NCBI GenBank assembly: GCA_030435675.1
Contig: CM059624.1
Span: 6,720,769 to 6,784,768, forward strand
DNA length: 64,000 bases
Source: Steinernema hermaphroditum
Lineage: Eukaryota > Nematoda > Chromadorea > Rhabditida > Steinernematidae
Reading direction: 5' to 3'
A program made the position numbers and the translations under genes. Below are positions 36,642 to 46,605 of this stretch, piece after piece (the stretch's first letter is position 1; every line of letters begins with the position of its first letter). The notes under the pieces are model-generated. The model searched no databases and had not been told where the DNA came from. It worked only from the letters and a program-made list of their open reading frames with translations.

Positions 36642-37571
36642 CACACGAGACAACACGACCGCTCGTGAAGGGCTAAGTGAGTGCAATGAACTGGGAAAGC
36701 GACCTTTTTGACGATGAAGATCTAGCGTTGCACAAATGTCTAGACAAAAGGTTGCAAGCTTCCAAACGTCTCTTAGTTGTTTCGAAATGTTTCATTGCAC
36801 AGCTTTGGAGCGAGAATGTAAAAAAGTGACAGGGGGATACTTTAGAGTCTGGAGACATTTCCAAAGAGCAATCCAAATGCTTCTCTATTGCATGCTCCAA
36901 AACTTGAAATCTATTATATTCTACTGTACCATTCGCATTTCGGGAATACCACAAATCGTGGTGAGACCCAGTGCAGCGCATGCCATATGCAATCTCACTC
37001 TCTTGGAGCAGATTCATCTTCTTCACGTTCTTGCACTCTTCCCCAAGCACAGGGATACGGTAGGCCCAATGGTCTAATCTTTGTTCCTTTGCATAGAGCA
37101 CCTGATTTTGTTTTCGACTTTTTTACGATTTCGACGCTTCAAATTCTTTTACACACTGTCTTCCCGATGTTTTGAAGACATCTTTCGAGCCCACACTTCA
37201 TAGTTCTACACTTCGCGGAGTCAATTCAGCATTTTTTTGCAAAGACCTGGACAATTTGGCGTTATTAACCTTGTGCCCCCGAGCGGTCGCGGCCGGCGCC
37301 CTCCAATCTCCTCGAACTGTGTCAAGGCCGGGTAAACAACAATTGCCCCGAACCGTGTTTGACCCACTTGAGGCCGAAAAAGGGGCGCTCGGCTTCTGTG
37401 CGCAGAAAACGTGCCCTTCTCGCCTCATTTTGTGTTGAAAAGCGACGACTGGCGCCGTTTTTTCCGAAGCCCCAAGGAATCGAGTTTCTCGCCTCCTCCG
37501 CCACTTTCTGGTTCCCAGTCGGCCGAACAACAACAACTTCTTCCCTTCCTTCGCGTCATTCGCGTGCAACC
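36642..37571. other. Intergenic region between divergent genes
   Basis: No gene is supported. It should hold divergent promoters for the unknown gene (minus) and the Ly6-like gene (plus). The part at 37250-37510 is GC-rich with GGCGCC at 37286 and GGCGCCG at 37451. TACGGTA is at 37056. Confidence 0.4.
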
Positions 37572-38242
37572 ATGACACCCACTCTCGTCCTCCTCCTGAC
37601 TTCGGCGGCCGTTGCCTCGGGATTCCAATGCTACTCCTGCAACAACGGCAATCGCGACGATGACTCCAAGCCCTGCGTTCAGAAGGTACTCCCTCTACCG
37701 TAACCCACACCGAGCCCGGAGCTCTTCCAGATAGAAACGTGTCCTAAAGGAGTGGAGAGCTGCTCGCAGGTCGTCTACCGCTCGAAGAGTGACAACAAAC
37801 TCCATCAGAGGAAGTTCTGCACCAGCCCGGGGACTCCCATATATCAGGTACTCGAACACTCTTGCCGTTAATGTTCTTATGTTAGTCTCAGTACCTCATG
37901 TTCTTCCCTGGTGGCGCACTCTGCCAGAACATCGATACGGTAAGCTCCTTATCAGCAAACCCTTAATACCGCAGTCCTTTTTAGTCCAACGACCACACTA
38001 CTTTCGACACGGAGTTCCCCGAGGAGAGCCTGAAGCGCACCCACCGAAGCCGCCGAGGTGCCTTCCCTCCGGCGCCTCCCCACACCCAGTCGAACAGCCT
38101 CCTCTGTGTGTGCACTCGCGAACTCTGTAATGAGGGAAGTTGGAAGGACATGGCTGAGAAAACCCTTTTTGGCAACATCGAATCCTCTAGCAACGGACCC
38201 AAAGCCCCCTCTGGAATCGGAAACCTCCAGGCCCTCGACTGA
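37572..38242 (+). CDS. Secreted Ly6/uPAR-like (three-finger) protein
   Basis: Four exons, 37572-37685, 37731-37847, 37892-37939 and 37985-38242, give 178 aa; introns are 44-45 nt. Residues 1-17 are a clear signal peptide (TLVLLLTSAAVASG). The mature protein starts FQCYSCNNG and has a spaced set of about ten cysteines ending in LLCVCTRELCNE, as in Ly6/uPAR/three-finger proteins, where the terminal Cys-Asn closes the fold. Such proteins act outside the cell or at the membrane, often modulating receptors. The C-terminal tail (~45 residues) is hydrophilic, so no GPI signal is evident; it is probably secreted. A basic RSRRG before PPAPP might be a processing site. AATAAA follows at 38305-38310. 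Convergent with the mL49 gene. Confidence 0.82.
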
Positions 38243-38304
38243 GGGCTCCTCTGTACATATTCCTTTCTTACTATAGCTTCCACTTCCACAAGCGACAATA
38301 CCCC

Positions 38305-38310
38305 AATAAA
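38305..38310 (+). terminator. Poly(A) signal AATAAA
   Basis: It lies 63 bp after the stop codon of the Ly6-like gene. Confidence 0.55.
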
Positions 38311-38547
38311 ACACCGGTGCTCATACGACCCATAATAGCAACCGCAATATCCTTCAAAAACTGAAGACACCGAAAAGCACTAGGGGTTACCCCCTTAAGG
38401 CACAATTCTCACTACCCCACGAAGAAATCGTGGCCGAACTTCAACCGCAACCAAATTCCAATATGCAGTTTCCTAGCAGTAATTTCCTGATATACTATAT
38501 CCATTTAGCAACAACAAAAAACGCATAACAGAAACAGTCCTACTCGT

Positions 38548-39256
38548 TTAGAATCCCTTCTCGAAGACGAATCGTTCGAGCAGGGATCTCTCGGCGCCTT
38601 TCACCTTGATTCGCCCCTTCAGCTCATCGACGTGTGTTGCGACGGGATGTCCCAATTCGGCTTCGAGGAATTCGCGGAGATCTTGCTCACATGCCTGTTC
38701 AGAGCAGTTAGCTGTTAGTCATCGACCGCTCACTTACAAAAACATCACCTGTCACGGAATTGAGCGTGACAAGTTCTACGTACTTGTACTCCATGGTCTT
38801 GGGATCCAATTGGTCGCGTCTTCTTTCCAGGTAGAGGGGCGGCAAGTGGTCACGTCGTCGTCGAATATAATAGGGAAGCTCCGGAGGCGGATCTGAAATT
38901 CAAAGGCGATGATTGAGCGGCCGTACACCACGGTAACGAACCCATGGGAGGCCGCCAGCCACTCGGTGTAACTCCACAATTCTTCGGCATTTCAGGAATC
39001 GTCTCCAGTGGCATCAGCCGGTCCACATAGCTCCAATCCACGGGAATCTCCTTGAATTCCGTGTATGTCTTCTCTGCAAAGTATCCGCATAACAGAAGAC
39101 ATGACATGTGCTGAACTTACTTTGCTCTGGAAGAGCGTGCTTCCACGGGTCTTCCCAGTATTTTGTTATCGGCTTCTCCGCCACCTTCTGCGTCGAGCAA
39201 TGGCGGACGCCAAAGGCTAGGCGCTGCGCAAAACGCGGCACACGGCTCGCCAGCAT
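38548..39256 (-). CDS. mrpl-49: Mitochondrial ribosomal protein mL49 (MRPL49)
   Basis: Four exons on the minus strand, 39256-39121, 39073-38942, 38892-38738 and 38694-38548, join in frame to 189 aa; introns are 43-49 nt. The N-terminal ~25 residues are Arg-rich and free of acidic residues, as in a mitochondrial targeting peptide. The body has the mL49 pattern: YTEFKEIPVDWSYVDRLMP, PSGWRPP, LPYYIRRRRDHLPPLYLERR and a C-terminal KGRIKVKGAERSLLERF. It would be a structural protein of the large mitochondrial ribosomal subunit. The ATG is 1 nt after a TTTCAG acceptor (minus strand, at 39258), so the message is probably trans-spliced. A small same-strand gene ends 178 bp upstream, so an operon is possible. 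Confidence 0.92.
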
Positions 39257-39434
39257 TCTGAAACAACAAAGGGTTAACTCTGTTCAGATGCAGTAAATTA
39301 CCAAAAAACCACGCTAATAAAGGAAACGGACGGAACGGTCAAAATCAGATACAAATAGAGATGCATGTTGACGATTTTGGGCATCCTGTGCAGATAGAAA
39401 AGTGTCCGCAAAATGCTTTCTGAGTGCTAATGTT

Positions 39435-39745
39435 TTAAGCCAGGGCTCGGATTAGAATACAGCCTGCTGTGATTACGGCGAGGTAATGGTGCTTCGCTTC
39501 GCATGGGTAGCTGGAATGGATGAGTCCTGATGAATTTGATGCCATCTCAACTTCGACGTTTTTTGGTGAGCTGTTGTGTTGTGTCGGTGTCAACGAGAAA
39601 TAGAGAGATATGGGTTGCCTTGGTCGAAGCACTGTGAGTCTTCGGTCAGGTTCAGATAGTCATATCTAAAAGCGCGAAAGGATGTCAGGATGTGTCACGG
39701 GGACATAGCGAAACGAAGGAAATACAAAAAGTGTAACGAATACAT
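39435..39745 (-). CDS. Very small single-pass membrane protein
   Basis: Three exons on the minus strand, 39745-39726, 39665-39595 and 39550-39435, join in frame to 68 aa; introns are 60 and 44 nt. The sequence after MYSLHFL contains YDYLNLTEDSQCF with an NLT sequon, a second sequon NSS, two Cys (SQCF, SYPCEA) and a C-terminal hydrophobic segment LAVITAGCILIRALA. This looks like an extracellular peptide with a C-terminal membrane anchor. No family is recognised. It lies on the same strand just upstream of mL49. The alternative is chance, since the exons are short; consistent phases and typical intron lengths argue for a gene. The first exon (20 nt) is the least certain part. Confidence 0.4.
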
Positions 39746-39995
39746 AAACAGAAGTCACAACCGACGTAGCCATGGCGAGGCGAATACTCGAATATTTTCT
39801 TCTGGAAAACCAACTAATGAATAGCCGTATTTTGAGTTCATCTGGACGACTGTGAAAGCAGTTTTCGTCTAAGCAACGCTTCGTTAAAAGCTGGCTCAAA
39901 CAACGCAGAGAAAAACTGGAAAATTGAGAGCAGGGCATGAGCTACTACGTTAGTATCTCACACGATTCTCGAGGAGTCAACATTATCCTCTGGAA

Positions 39996-40831
39996 CTATT
40001 GTATCCCTCACGAAACTCTTCCGAAATTCGGAAAGGTCCCACCACGGGAAATTCGCGCGCCATTTCCTGCTATCGGCAGGTTTACAATGGAAATTGGTGA
40101 TTATCACAGTTTTCTCGCGAGCTGCGCGATTTCGCTAGAATCTCTGAGCGTAACTTTGTTCAGCGTAACTTTCTGCATCGAATGAACCCGGGTTTGTATC
40201 GATCTGAGCGAAATCCACAGAGAAATAAGCTTTACATTAATTTGCCTTATCAACATCCCGGGTTTTGGCCCATTTCTGGCATAGGACAGGGAACTTTTAA
40301 GCGATTTACACAGAACAGCGAACCAACAAGCATCAAACTATCGACAATAGCATCAAGCAAGTACAGTTAAGACGACTCAGAGCTCGACTCTGAGTATTCT
40401 CCACTTTTGGAATCCGATGGCCGATGATGCAAGACAGCGAAAGAGGAACACCGTAGCTGCATGTGTTTCTCCTCTGCATCTGTTCTTATGGTTGATAGTT
40501 TGATGCTTGATGGTTCGCTGTTCTGTGTAAATCGCTTAAAAGTTCCCTGTCCTATGCCAGAAATGGGCCAAAACCCGGGATGTTGATAAGGCAAATTAAT
40601 GTAAAGCTTATTTCTCTGTGGATTTCGCTCAGATCGATACAAACCCGGGTTCATTCGACGCAGAAAGTTACGCTGAACAAAGTTACGCTCAGAGATTCTA
40701 GCGAAATCGCGCAGCTCGCGAGAAAAATGTGATAATCACCGATTTCCATTGTAATACTGCCGATGGCAGGAAATGGCGCGCCAATTTTTCGTGGTGGGAG
40801 CTTTGGAAGAGTTTCGTGAGGGATACAATAG
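39996..40831. repeat. Large foldback (inverted-repeat) element
   Basis: Left arm about 39996-40342 and right arm about 40493-40831 are reverse complements at high identity (the inner ~200 bp nearly perfect, the outer parts with scattered changes and small indels). A ~150-bp spacer contains a smaller palindrome (CTCAGAGCTCGACTCTGAG). Each arm, read inward, keeps the same open frame beginning MNPGLYRSERNPQRNK for at least 48 codons with one difference. No transposase is seen. It could be a non-autonomous foldback transposon. If transcribed, it would form a ~340-bp double-stranded RNA hairpin. It lies 180 bp upstream of the next gene. Confidence 0.92.
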
Positions 40832-41012
40832 GTTCATTCGGCTACATCAAAGTGGAAAACTCCAGAAAAATGAAGAAACTGTCAATTCCGAAAGAAGAAC
40901 GAAGAGTCAAATCCACCGTTCGACCTTTCTCAATGGTCTCACCACGAACCGATTCCATTGTTGATCGGTGATAGAGAGTGGGTGGAGGACAGATCGTCTC
41001 TCTTCTTCGTGA

Positions 41013-41283
41013 ATGGACCCTCTTGCCAGCGAGGTGAGCTGACGCAGTGTCGTCTGTCATGATCTAATCGGTTTGTGGTTTAGGGAAACAGTGAGTTCGA
41101 CTACGGCGCATTCTTGATCAAGTCTTCGGCCTCTGTTGTTATACTGATCTCCGCAACTCTGATAGCACTGGTTGTGGGGAATATGCTGTATCAGAGCTTC
41201 TCCAACCAAGTTGTTTACCGAGAGCGAGTGAGTCACGCTTTGAGCGCTGCCTCGAAATAGCTTTCTTTTAGAAGCGCAAGTAA
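41013..41283 (+). CDS. 58-residue single-pass membrane protein
   Basis: Three exons, 41013-41033, 41084-41227 and 41272-41283, join in frame to 58 aa; introns are 50 and 44 nt. The sequence begins MDPLASEGNSEFDYG, has one strong hydrophobic segment (ASVVILISATLIALVVGN) in the middle and ends with a basic tail RERKRK, giving an N-out/C-in or tail-anchored-like topology with positive-inside residues. No family is recognised. The stop codon is only 26 nt before the ATG of the SOCS gene, and the last acceptor (TTTTAG, ending 41271) lies 38 nt before that ATG, so the two genes may share a transcript or an acceptor. Confidence 0.6.
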
Positions 41284-41309
41284 ATTGGTGTTATTCACTG
41301 ATCGCGATC

Positions 41310-44034
41310 ATGGCAATGGATGACGACATCGGTGAGAGTAAAGAAAAAGCCGATCAAAATAATGCGGGTAAGTTGCATTGCCTGTTTGCTTGTAATTTGA
41401 GGAATGTATGTGTGATATAGTAGCTGCCTGGACTCCTAAAGGACAGATACCTGGAATCTTTGGCTACGCACTTTTGAGGGAACGACACAATTCCTTGTTT
41501 TAACATACGTGTGACGTTTTGCCTTCCAGTAAACGATAGAAGAAAAAACTTACGAATGCAAATAAATTAGTCATTCAAAACCCATTATATAATATAATCC
41601 AGTTGTTTTTCTACCTAAACCTTCAGGGATGTTTGCCAGATTGAGTCAGCCATACCCAGAACCCTGAGATAGTCATCACCTAGTAATTTGTTTTTGTAAA
41701 GTTCACGTAATGAGCATCTGCTTTGAGCGTTTACATGTTTGCCAGCTTGAGGCGTAATGAGGCAAACGAACTGTGCTTATGAACGTCATTCGGTAAAGTG
41801 CTCGCCCTTTCTGTTTTGCATGTTGAGTCTGCGAATACTAATGAGGTGTAATTTGCCTTTTGTTTTTGATATGCGTCTAATGGCTTATTTTACACAAAAA
41901 TGCAAAACACGCCAGGGCTCCCCAGATGACACCCGTTTTTTCGCTTTGACGCCCGTTCGTTTTCGTTTTCCCTTCTTCGGTTCTTCCACTCTTTGGATGA
42001 CGCACGGGCGTACGGTTCTAAAGCAGTGAATCGACGACGCGCCCGATAAGCGCCCATCACACTGCTGATTCTCTGCTCCACTTGTGGTGGGAGTAGAGCG
42101 AAGAGCATCGCTGGACTTTAGAGTTGTTTCGCTGCGCCTTCAGCAGTTGACGTCTTGTTTATGTTATGTCTGCGCGTTCATGTGTAAGGTTCACCCCCCT
42201 AATAACTGCGAACCGCTTAAACTCTTTTGGACTAGTGTGCGATGTTTTATCCCTTAGTACGATGTTATGAGTAAAGCGGATTATTCGGAGGAAGAAGTGG
42301 TAAATATAGTTAATCTTGATAAGTCTGTAACCTTTGCGCTATTCGGTTGCCTGTCTGTTCTATCGCAGTTCTACCACTGTGAGCCGCAAACAGGTTCGTT
42401 GTGATTCGGTAGCAATGGAGTTTGGCGCGTCCTTCCGGCGCTCGTCGCAGCCGTGACTCATTCCCCGCCGTTCGTTGACTCACGAGCATAGTGCGGCCCT
42501 CACGGAGTCTCTCACTGTGTGTGAACACTTGACTAAGTCAGTGATGGAGGGACGTTTAGTCATTTTTGTTTTGCGCATGACGCTCGGCGAGACATATAAT
42601 TAGTGTTTTTCATCGTGGTGACTAGGCTGGCCATTGCACATGCTTTTTCTCTTGCGCGCTTTCGCGTGCTTGTCTTATGACATGGGGAGTCGGGCTAGGC
42701 GTGAAAAATGGAAACTGAATTTCGTTATTCTTTCATGCAATAGTCGATTATATATCTCTTCTTTCAGAAGTCCACGGATCTGTCACCGAAGATATCAGAG
42801 AGAATTCCGAAAACGAAGCGATGAATCCTCCAGCCACTGATGGACCAACAGCATCTTCTTCTCGTCCACGGTAACTGATCAATCATGGAATTGTGCTTGA
42901 AACAGTTCTTTCAGGCGATCGAAATACCTCAATTCGAAACTCTGTCCCTGCTTCTCGCCTTGTGTAAGTGACGACGACGGCGATGTTGCGCCTGACACCC
43001 CTGTTGCTGCTTCCAGCATACAGCTTCCGGTCAGCTTATTCATATCCGCGTCATGTATTGACTCATATGTTGCAGAGTTCGTCGAACAGTCATGTATCGA
43101 ACCCAGTGGTCCGGAACTCTCTGATTAGCATGGCAAGAGAATTCCGAGCGCGTTTCGCCCTGGCAGCAGATACAAGGAATCAACAAAGGGGTCCCTTCAG
43201 AAGAATGAACACCAATGTACATCGTAAGAAAATCGTTATCGTAGCCACTATGTACAAATTACCATTTTCAGCCGTCCAGCTGTCTTTCCCACATGCCGCA
43301 ACTGTAGGCTTCCAGCCTATGGTGTACACTTCCATTGATTTCACTCACATTCTCATTCCGGATCTGCCATCAGTGCTGAAGGCTTCTTACTATTGGGGAG
43401 TTATGGATCGCTACGAAGCTGAGAAACTCCTGGAGAACAAGCCTGAAGGTTGGTCCATTTCAACCATAACATAAGAACAGTGGGGTGTCCTTTAGTAATC
43501 CACGAATTATTCATCACTATCATTATGGCCTTAATCACTTTAGGAACATTCCTTCTTCGCGATAGCGCACAAAGCGACTATTTATTTTCCGTCTCATTCC
43601 GGCGTTATCAGCGAACCCTTCACGCAAGAATAGAACATTTGGACAACAAATTCAGTTTCGACATTCATGACACAAGCATCTTCTCGGCGCCCACGATCAC
43701 GGCGCTCATCGAAAACTACAAAGATCCATCAAAGTGCCTCTTCTTCGAGCCACTGCTCTGCACTCCGCTGCTCCGAAATTCTGTTTTCTCCCTACAGGTA
43801 CACACTGGAAAGAGTTTATCGAACTGCAACATCCGTTTATAGAATCTCTGCAGAGCCGTTATTTCAAATAACTGCACGTATGAATCTATTGGAGACCTGC
43901 CGCTGCCGCATAGCCTGAAGGTGTATCTCCGAGAATACCACTACAAACAGCCTGTCCAGCTGCACGTATACGATCCCCAGAGCGGAGAAAAATTCACAAC
44001 TGCGCCGCCGAGCGCCTATTTCCGATCTGAATGA
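41310..44034 (+). CDS. SOCS4/5-type SH2-SOCS-box protein
   Basis: Seven exons, 41310-41367, 42768-42870, 42915-42963, 43076-43223, 43272-43448, 43544-43797 and 43843-44034, join in frame to 326 aa. The first intron is unusually long (1400 nt); the others are 44-112 nt. The N-terminal ~150 residues are unstructured-looking. The SH2 domain (about residues 160-265) has the hallmark [19 protein letters not shown], the phosphotyrosine-binding [19 protein letters not shown] and KCLFFEPLL. The SOCS box follows (SLQNLCRAVI, then [17 protein letters not shown]), which recruits elongin B/C and a cullin. Similarity to the vertebrate SOCS4/SOCS5 group is strong. It should act as a substrate receptor of a ubiquitin ligase that down-regulates tyrosine-phosphorylated receptors or kinases. 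Confidence 0.93.
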
Positions 44035-44155
44035 AGCACGTGTACCTCTGTTCAAAACAGTTCATGTTGTTTTGAGCTTTCCAGCCCATCGCTTTAATTG
44101 TATAATCATGAAACCTATTTATTTTGTCCCAAATGAAGATACATAAATGTTTTCA

Positions 44156-44416
44156 TCAGTTCTTAGTGGGAACCATAAGTGGGCTCGGAAGTGAGTTCCT
44201 GTCGTTTATGTCGTTCTTTGTCTGCTTGATCTCATCCTCAGCTTCTTTGTACTCTTCAGTGTTCGCTATAACATCGGGCATAGTGATTTCGACGGTCTTC
44301 TCCATCTGCTCTGGTTTCCTAGCTTGAATCTAAAGAATCATTTGAAATGTGTATTATCGGAATAAACTAACGATTCCAGGCTTCGGAATTGCGCCCTTCA
44401 AATTACTACGCTCCAT
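44156..44416 (-). CDS. 72-residue hydrophilic protein, unknown
   Basis: Two exons on the minus strand, 44416-44372 and 44329-44156, join in frame to 72 aa across a 42-nt intron (GTTAGT...TTTAG). It begins MERSNLKGAIPKPG and is rich in Glu, Lys and Asn (EEYKEAEDEIKQTKND), probably helical, with no membrane segment. Its ATG overlaps the last codons of another small minus-strand frame ending at 44406. Either they form an overlapping bicistronic pair or only one is translated. The well-formed intron supports this one. No family recognised. Confidence 0.4.
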
Positions 44417-44633
44417 TGGGATGAGTTTGTGCCTTACTGCAGCTGATCAGGACGTGAACCGCGAGCGTTGTCCAGAGAAGGAATCCTAGAATTCCAAAGT
44501 AGACCGCTGCGGGTGGAATCATAACGACAAATGCACGGACTGTCGGCGGCAAGGAAGAAGCAGTCTGCAGACATGACAGGAAGAAGTCTGCGGACAGGGC
44601 AGGAAGCAGTCTGCAGACAGGATCATTCAACAT
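44406..44633 (-). CDS. Small membrane protein, possibly upstream cistron
   Basis: A single frame of 75 codons on the minus strand; an internal ATG at 44523 would give 38 aa. It carries a hydrophobic segment (VYFGILGFLLWTTLAVHVLI) that would span a membrane. The first 30 codons lie in a ~24-bp tandem repeat (44552-44622). A GTAAGG donor near the end has no partner acceptor that keeps a useful frame. It overlaps the start of the gene at 44156-44416 by 11 nt. No family recognised. Confidence 0.3.
   Translation of the reverse strand: MLNDPVCRLLPALSADFFLSCLQTASSLPPTVRAFVVMIPPAAVYFGILGFLLWTTLAVHVLISCSKAQTHPNGA
44552..44622. repeat. Three-copy ~24-bp tandem repeat
   Basis: Three imperfect units of about 24 bp share AGGAAG, AGTCTGC and GGACA/AGACA elements. 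It lies at the 5' end of the small minus-strand membrane-protein frame. Confidence 0.75.
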
Positions 44634-44734
44634 TTCTATTCTTCAGTGAGCGGTTGACTGCCTTCCAAACTTCGCTCCGCGTCGCCTGCTCGCTGTGAAT
44701 CCGCATGATCTGAAGCTTCCGAAGGATCAACTAA

Positions 44735-45091
44735 ATGGACTTCGAAACGTTTGTACATTTCAATGCTGGCGTTTTGTCGGGTAAGTTCCGTTTTTTGTTT
44801 ATTTACTGTGAAGAACCTCCCCTTTACGTGCTCTTTTAAATCGAAGCGGTGATTGATGCGAAGGCGAATCGTTTGTAGCCGTTCTTGAACTGTTTGGACT
44901 TGATGACCAAAGAATAGGTGCTGGGGCTAGTGAACATTCTGACGTGCACTTTTGTAGGAGCCATAGACGTGGTTTATACTGGCAATGCGGAGAGCGGAGG
45001 AAGCGCGAAAGAAGCGCGTGCGCAGAGTCAGGTGATAGAGGAGCTGACCGGTATCGGCAAGAAGCGATTTGTGGTCGCCTGGTCTTCTTGA
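44735..45091 (+). CDS. 59-codon gene or alternative carrier exon
   Basis: Two exons, 44735-44780 and 44958-45091, join in frame to 59 aa. Exon 1 encodes MDFETFVHFNAGVLSG and ends in phase 1 with G. That is the same phase as exon 1 of the mitochondrial carrier at 46606, and splicing it instead to 46688 would give [20 protein letters not shown], a natural carrier N terminus. I therefore think this is either an alternative first exon of the carrier or a short independent gene whose second exon adds AIDVVYTGNAESGG and ends GKKRFVVAWSS. Both may occur if 44958-45091 is a cassette exon. Confidence 0.4.
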
Positions 45092-46605
45092 GAATCAGGA
45101 TGACGTTATGTGGAAAAATTGTTTACGGGGAGTCTTCTGTAAAAATGATGCAAGAGGTCGATAATAGAGGCGGAACGACGAGCTTTTTTTCAAATTGAGG
45201 GTGGATCGAAGTTGCCGGGGTGCCTTACAATGTGCGTAGCAACCGTCGTGTTCAAATGTTGGTCTCTGGGCAGGAATCGATGTGAAGGCAGCAATTCGGG
45301 ATTCGATGCTCGCCATGTTCCCAAGCTCTTTTTGCTGCTCCAGCCTTGTTACGGTAGTTTTCCTGCGATCAAGTAGTTTCAACTGTATCGTCTATTGCTC
45401 GTTTTTGATTTGCTTCCTTTTCTCGCACTTTGCGAATGACCTGTTTGAACAACTTTTTGGCTGTTTGATGCTTTTAATTTTACACTATGACGCTTACTTT
45501 TCTTAGTGCAAGTTACCCGAAGCCCTTAAGTCGTCACATGCTCGTTCTAATGCGCCGCTACTAAAAAGATCAACCTCATGTTTAACGGAAAGAAAACGTT
45601 TTGATATTTCTCTTCATAAATCTTATGTGCGCCGGGATTCCCCTTCTTTCCGTTAAAATCGCCTGCTGCGTAGCGCACAAGATTCAAAAGTCAGAAGTTG
45701 TAATAAAATCAATCTTTTCATTTTCTTCTGCAAATGGTACGGTGTATTCGTGTACAGTGTTTATGCCACAGTCGCTAGGCCTGTTAAAATGACGTTGTAT
45801 TTATATGTGCTTCCGTTTGGTCGTTAGACTTGCGTTATCATCTGACGTGCACACGTCCCCGTTAGACAGTTACTATGACGTCAAAATTTCGATTATCTTC
45901 TGCCCATCGTTGAGAGACGAAAGTTCCCTTTAGGCGTTTTGGTGATCGAGAACGTTGTAGAGCTTGTGATAGGCGTTTCAGCTCGTCGCACTCGATCTAA
46001 GGCGAATCGCAGAGGCACTGCACGTGAAGGAGATGTCTAAGATGCGGCACGTGACTAATGAGGTCATCTTGGTCACATGCGCGGCCACTTAGGCCCCTCC
46101 CTCGCGTCTGCAGCTTCGCTGCTGGATCTACCGTTTCCCGCTTTCTCGGAGGCCTCGACTTCATATTCTTCGGCGACCGCGCGTGTGACTTCGTCGACGT
46201 CGAAGAAAAAGAAGGCGGAGCCGCGCTCACGTCGAAGGCCGTGGTCGTCGTTCTTTTTTTACAACATGACTCTATATTAGTCGACACTCGTGTCTCGATT
46301 CATCGAGCCACTCCTCAGCTTCTCCGATCTCCTCCAATCTCCTTTCAATATTCTTCCCTTTTGAGGTTCCAAGATCTCCCCGGCCTGTCTCGGAGATCCC
46401 GCCCTCTTCAACGACGCTCTCCTCCGGCTATTGGCAATGCTAAATAGCGTGACCCGTCGAATCCGCGCCGTTTCCATTGCTCACCGTTTGACCCTTCGCG
46501 TTACCGAAGAGTTCATATAGGCCCAGTAACGCAAGCGCCGAGAAAACCGTAACTGAGGACTCCTTATTCTGGGATTTATTGTGTAGCGTTCTTTGGAAGG
46601 CTTAC
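45092..46605. other. Region upstream of carrier exon 1
   Basis: No gene is firmly supported. At 46060-46270 several frames on both strands are open and GC-rich, including a minus-strand frame with acidic residues (EEYEVEASEKAG) that lacks a good acceptor; it could be a terminal exon of an unseen gene. A TACGGTA is at 45350. If 44735 is an alternative first exon, this stretch is intronic. Confidence 0.35.
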
